This document shows positions 4,245 through 5,862 of a stretch of 5,862 nt of DNA, piece after piece; the stretch's first letter is position 1; every line of letters begins with the position of its first letter. Source of the DNA: Oscillospiraceae bacterium (GTDB lineage Bacteria > Bacillota > Clostridia > Oscillospirales > Ruminococcaceae); contig JAAVIG010000167.1 of assembly GCA_014796735.1 (NCBI GenBank), forward strand, positions 1 through 5,862, given 5' to 3'. The notes under the pieces are model-generated. The model was not told the DNA's origin and ran no database searches. It was given only the letters and a program-made list of their open reading frames with translations. A program made the position numbers and the translations under genes.

Positions 4245-5504
4245 ATGAAAAATATAAAAAGGAAAGCTTTAAGTTTGCTTTTGGCAGGCTGTTTGATAAT
4301 TACGGGCACAGGCTGTAACGGCGGGGACACGGAAAACCCCGAGGAATCCACCGACGAACAGGAATATGTTACCGTTACCGACGAAAACGGCGCTCCCGTT
4401 ACCAACGAGGAGGGAGACGTTGTTACCTCTATTCTTTCCGAGGTGCCGCAGGAGAAGGAGCTTAAGGTCGGATTTATTTACGCAGGTACGGCGGGCGGCG
4501 ATTCCGCAAGCGAGATCTTTGAAGCGGCAAGATATGAGATCGAACGTTCTTTGGACAATGCCCATACCTGTTATGTTGAAAATGTGCTTGTTTCTCAGTT
4601 CGCGGACGCCACCGCCGCACTGGTGGAGGCGGGCTGCAATGTAATAGTAAGCACCAGCAACCGTTTTTCCAATGTTATATCCGAAGAAGCGAGCGCAAAT
4701 CGCGAAGTTCATTTCATCAGCTTCGGCGGCAATAAAGCGGCCGGAAATCTCAGCTGTTTCCAGGGCGAAATGTACAAGGGCTCTTACGTTTGCGGCTTAG
4801 CGGCGGCGTTCAACTCGGACAGCAATATTTTAGGCGTTGTTGCCGATTCCTCGGTAATGTCGGTATACAATATTGTGGATGGCTTTATACAGGGAACCAA
4901 GGAGCTTAACGACAAAACTTATCCCGATATACGCCTGAACTGGGCGTGGGGCTTTAGCGACGAGGAGAACAAGGCGGCGATCGACGATCTTGTAGCACAG
5001 GGCTGCGACGTTATCTTTACCGCCACTTATTCCGAGTACGCCGTTTCCTACTGCGAGGAGATCGGTGTTAAGGTGATAGGATTGGCTCATGATATGCCCG
5101 AGCTTGCTCCGACTCAATACCTGACCGGCTGTTATTACTACCTGTCCATTTTCCTTATAGATCAGCTTCGCAACGTAAGGTACAATATGGGAAAAACTCC
5201 CGCGGTTTATATGGGCGGCGTGAAGGAAAAGGCGATCCGTCTGATCGATTTTAACGAAAACTGCCGCGAGGGCACGAAGGAAATTTGCGATGTGCTGTAT
5301 CAGCTGGCATTTGAGGAAAAAACGCTTATTTTTACGGGCGAGGTAAAGGATACCAACGGAAACGTTAAAATAGAAAAGGGCGCTACTCTCAATACGGAGC
5401 AGATAATCAATATCGATTGGCTGGCGGAAAACGTGTCTGTGGAAGGGGATTTCGCCTCTCCTCAGCTTGATCCCGTTGAGGGAAGTCTGACGGTACGCGA
5501 ATAA
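4245..5504 (+). CDS. BMP-family substrate-binding lipoprotein (PnrA/TmpC-like)
   Basis: A 419-aa product. Start choice: AAAGGA (4232-4237), 7 nt, then ATG at 4245, directly followed by a signal peptide. The frame is open back to 3717, but that part is antisense to the sigma gene. The signal is MKNIKRKALSLLLAG plus LIITGTG, with lipidated Cys at C24 or C16 (LAGC is the better lipobox, C24 the better hydrophobic length). Residues 28-70 form an acidic linker with the near-repeat TDENGAPVTNEEGDVVT. About 74-330 is the two-lobed BMP fold: ELKVGFIYAGTAGGDS, GCNVIVSTSNRFS, the GEMYKGSYVCGLAAAF stretch matching the family's E-x-x-x-G-Y-x-x-G-x-A-A-A region, and GCDVIFTATYSEYA. About 60 further residues follow the usual domain end. 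The family binds purine nucleosides or related ligands for ABC import, but no permease or ATPase gene is adjacent here, so it may be a sensor or share a distant transporter. Confidence 0.87.
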   Translation: MKNIKRKALSLLLAGCLIITGTGCNGGDTENPEESTDEQEYVTVTDENGAPVTNEEGDVVTSILSEVPQEKELKVGFIYAGTAGGDSASEIFEAARYEIERSLDNAHTCYVENVLVSQFADATAALVEAGCNVIVSTSNRFSNVISEEASANREVHFISFGGNKAAGNLSCFQGEMYKGSYVCGLAAAFNSDSNILGVVADSSVMSVYNIVDGFIQGTKELNDKTYPDIRLNWAWGFSDEENKAAIDDLVAQGCDVIFTATYSEYAVSYCEEIGVKVIGLAHDMPELAPTQYLTGCYYYLSIFLIDQLRNVRYNMGKTPAVYMGGVKEKAIRLIDFNENCREGTKEICDVLYQLAFEEKTLIFTGEVKDTNGNVKIEKGATLNTEQIINIDWLAENVSVEGDFASPQLDPVEGSLTVRE

Positions 5505-5548
5505 ATACACTAAATCCATAACCTCAAAATAATTATATCATAAAAAAT

Positions 5549-5592
5549 ACTGCGATCCAACCCCTTTGGGGAGTGATCGCAGTTATTTTTTT
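5549..5592 (+). terminator. Rho-independent terminator of the BMP lipoprotein gene
   Basis: ACTGCGATC (5549-5557) pairs with GATCGCAGT (5575-5583). Inside it, CCCC (5561-5564) pairs with GGGG (5568-5571) around TTT. A run of seven Ts (5586-5592) follows, and A-rich sequence precedes the stem, so it may also work leftward. It lies about 45 bp after the lipoprotein stop. Confidence 0.9.
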
Positions 5593-5748
5593 AGGGCGTG
5601 TTTTTTACAACCCCATTACACCTTTTTAAGCTGAAATCACTATAAGGGAGCAATATTAAAAAATGCTTGTCATAAATCGTCCATACTTCGAATATATTTA
5701 CTTTGAAAAAGGGCAAGTTACTGCCTTAATATGAAAAGGGAGCATAAT

Positions 5749-5800
5749 ACTGATTTTCGATCAATGTAAAGACAATTTTTGCTGTCGATCGAAAATCAGT
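5749..5800. repeat. Perfect 14-bp inverted repeat (hairpin)
   Basis: ACTGATTTTCGATC (5749-5762) and GATCGAAAATCAGT (5787-5800) are exact inverted copies with a 24-nt loop. Inside the loop, GACA (5771-5774) and TGTC (5783-5786) extend the pairing. Only GTTTTGGG follows, a poor terminator tail. It may be a mobile-element end, a processed RNA hairpin or a palindromic repeat unit. Confidence 0.85.
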
Positions 5801-5817
5801 GTTTTGGGTGTACTTCA

Positions 5818-5862
5818 CAATCACCTTGCAGACCCTGTAAAATTTTGTCTGCAAGGTGATTG
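5818..5862. repeat. Perfect 16-bp inverted repeat ending at the window edge
   Basis: CAATCACCTTGCAGAC (5818-5833) and GTCTGCAAGGTGATTG (5847-5862) are exact inverted copies with a 13-nt loop. The second arm finishes on the last base, so the full palindrome may be longer: TGTACTTCA just left of the first arm would have to be matched beyond 5862. No T-run is visible. Confidence 0.9.

Larger units (their letters stand above)
5593..5862. other. Gene-free tail with repeated short motifs and two long hairpins
   Basis: No convincing gene. AAGGGAGCA, ribosome-binding-site-like, occurs at 5644-5652 and 5736-5744, but the first leads only to a 23-codon ATG frame and the second only to a CTG frame running off the window. 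A 41-codon minus-strand frame (5591-5716, TTG start) ends inside the terminator and has no ribosome binding site. Two perfect inverted repeats fill the last 114 bp. The region looks like a dispersed intergenic repeat or the edge of a mobile element. Confidence 0.45.

Noticed and set aside
4830..5519. 229-codon minus-strand frame opposite the lipoprotein
   Set aside because: It lies antisense to a well-supported BMP coding region, has no recognisable domain, and its start falls beyond the lipoprotein stop without a ribosome binding site.
5591..5716. Minus-strand 41-codon frame (TTG start) near the right end
   Set aside because: No ribosome binding site, ends inside the lipoprotein terminator, and shows no recognisable motif. 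Its length is within chance in AT-rich DNA.

Overview
The window looks like a piece of a Clostridia-type Firmicute chromosome, probably Ruminococcaceae/Oscillospiraceae-like. This is inferred from strong AGGAG-type ribosome binding sites, TTGACA/TATAAT promoters, a LytTR/AgrC-type two-component pair, an acidic lipoprotein of the BMP family, and an antisense-RNA module of a style common in this group. The taxonomic call rests on style, not on a marker gene.

Layout, left to right. (i) 1-194, minus: the N-terminus of a two-component response regulator with its own good promoter. (ii) 195-624: a gene-poor region with a 21-bp-period direct repeat whose geometry suits a LytTR regulator, and a hairpin that would terminate a short plus-strand transcript. 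(iii) 625-1143, minus: the C-terminal ATPase half of an AgrC-like histidine kinase, cut off just after the missing phospho-acceptor histidine. (iv) 1144-1947, minus: a complete Cof-type HAD phosphatase whose stop codon is in frame with the kinase remnant. (v) about 1970-2190: a compact module made of the tail of a tiny hydrophobic plus-strand ORF, a bidirectional terminator, a second hairpin, and a strong minus-strand promoter that would make an antisense RNA of about 85 nt. It resembles a Hol_Tox/TxpA-RatA-like type I toxin-antitoxin locus whose toxin has lost its 5' end. (vi) 2291-3421 and 3405-3965, minus: an ECF sigma factor and an overlapping single-pass membrane protein with a degenerate LytM/M23 domain, most likely its anti-sigma factor. 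(vii) 3966-4244: a divergent control region with direct and inverted repeats. (viii) 4245-5504, plus: a BMP-family lipoprotein with no transporter genes beside it, followed by a clear terminator. (ix) 5593-5862: no convincing gene, but two perfect long inverted repeats, the last ending exactly at the window edge.

The sigma/anti-sigma pair and the lipoprotein form a divergent unit that could be a cell-envelope sensing and solute-binding cluster. The HAD gene sits between two gene remnants, and the lost part of each would lie in the space the HAD gene now fills. This suggests that a segment replacement broke both the kinase and the toxin. The most interesting signals are the antisense-RNA module, the LytTR-like repeat with its orphan short transcript, and the sigma factor paired with a degenerate peptidase.
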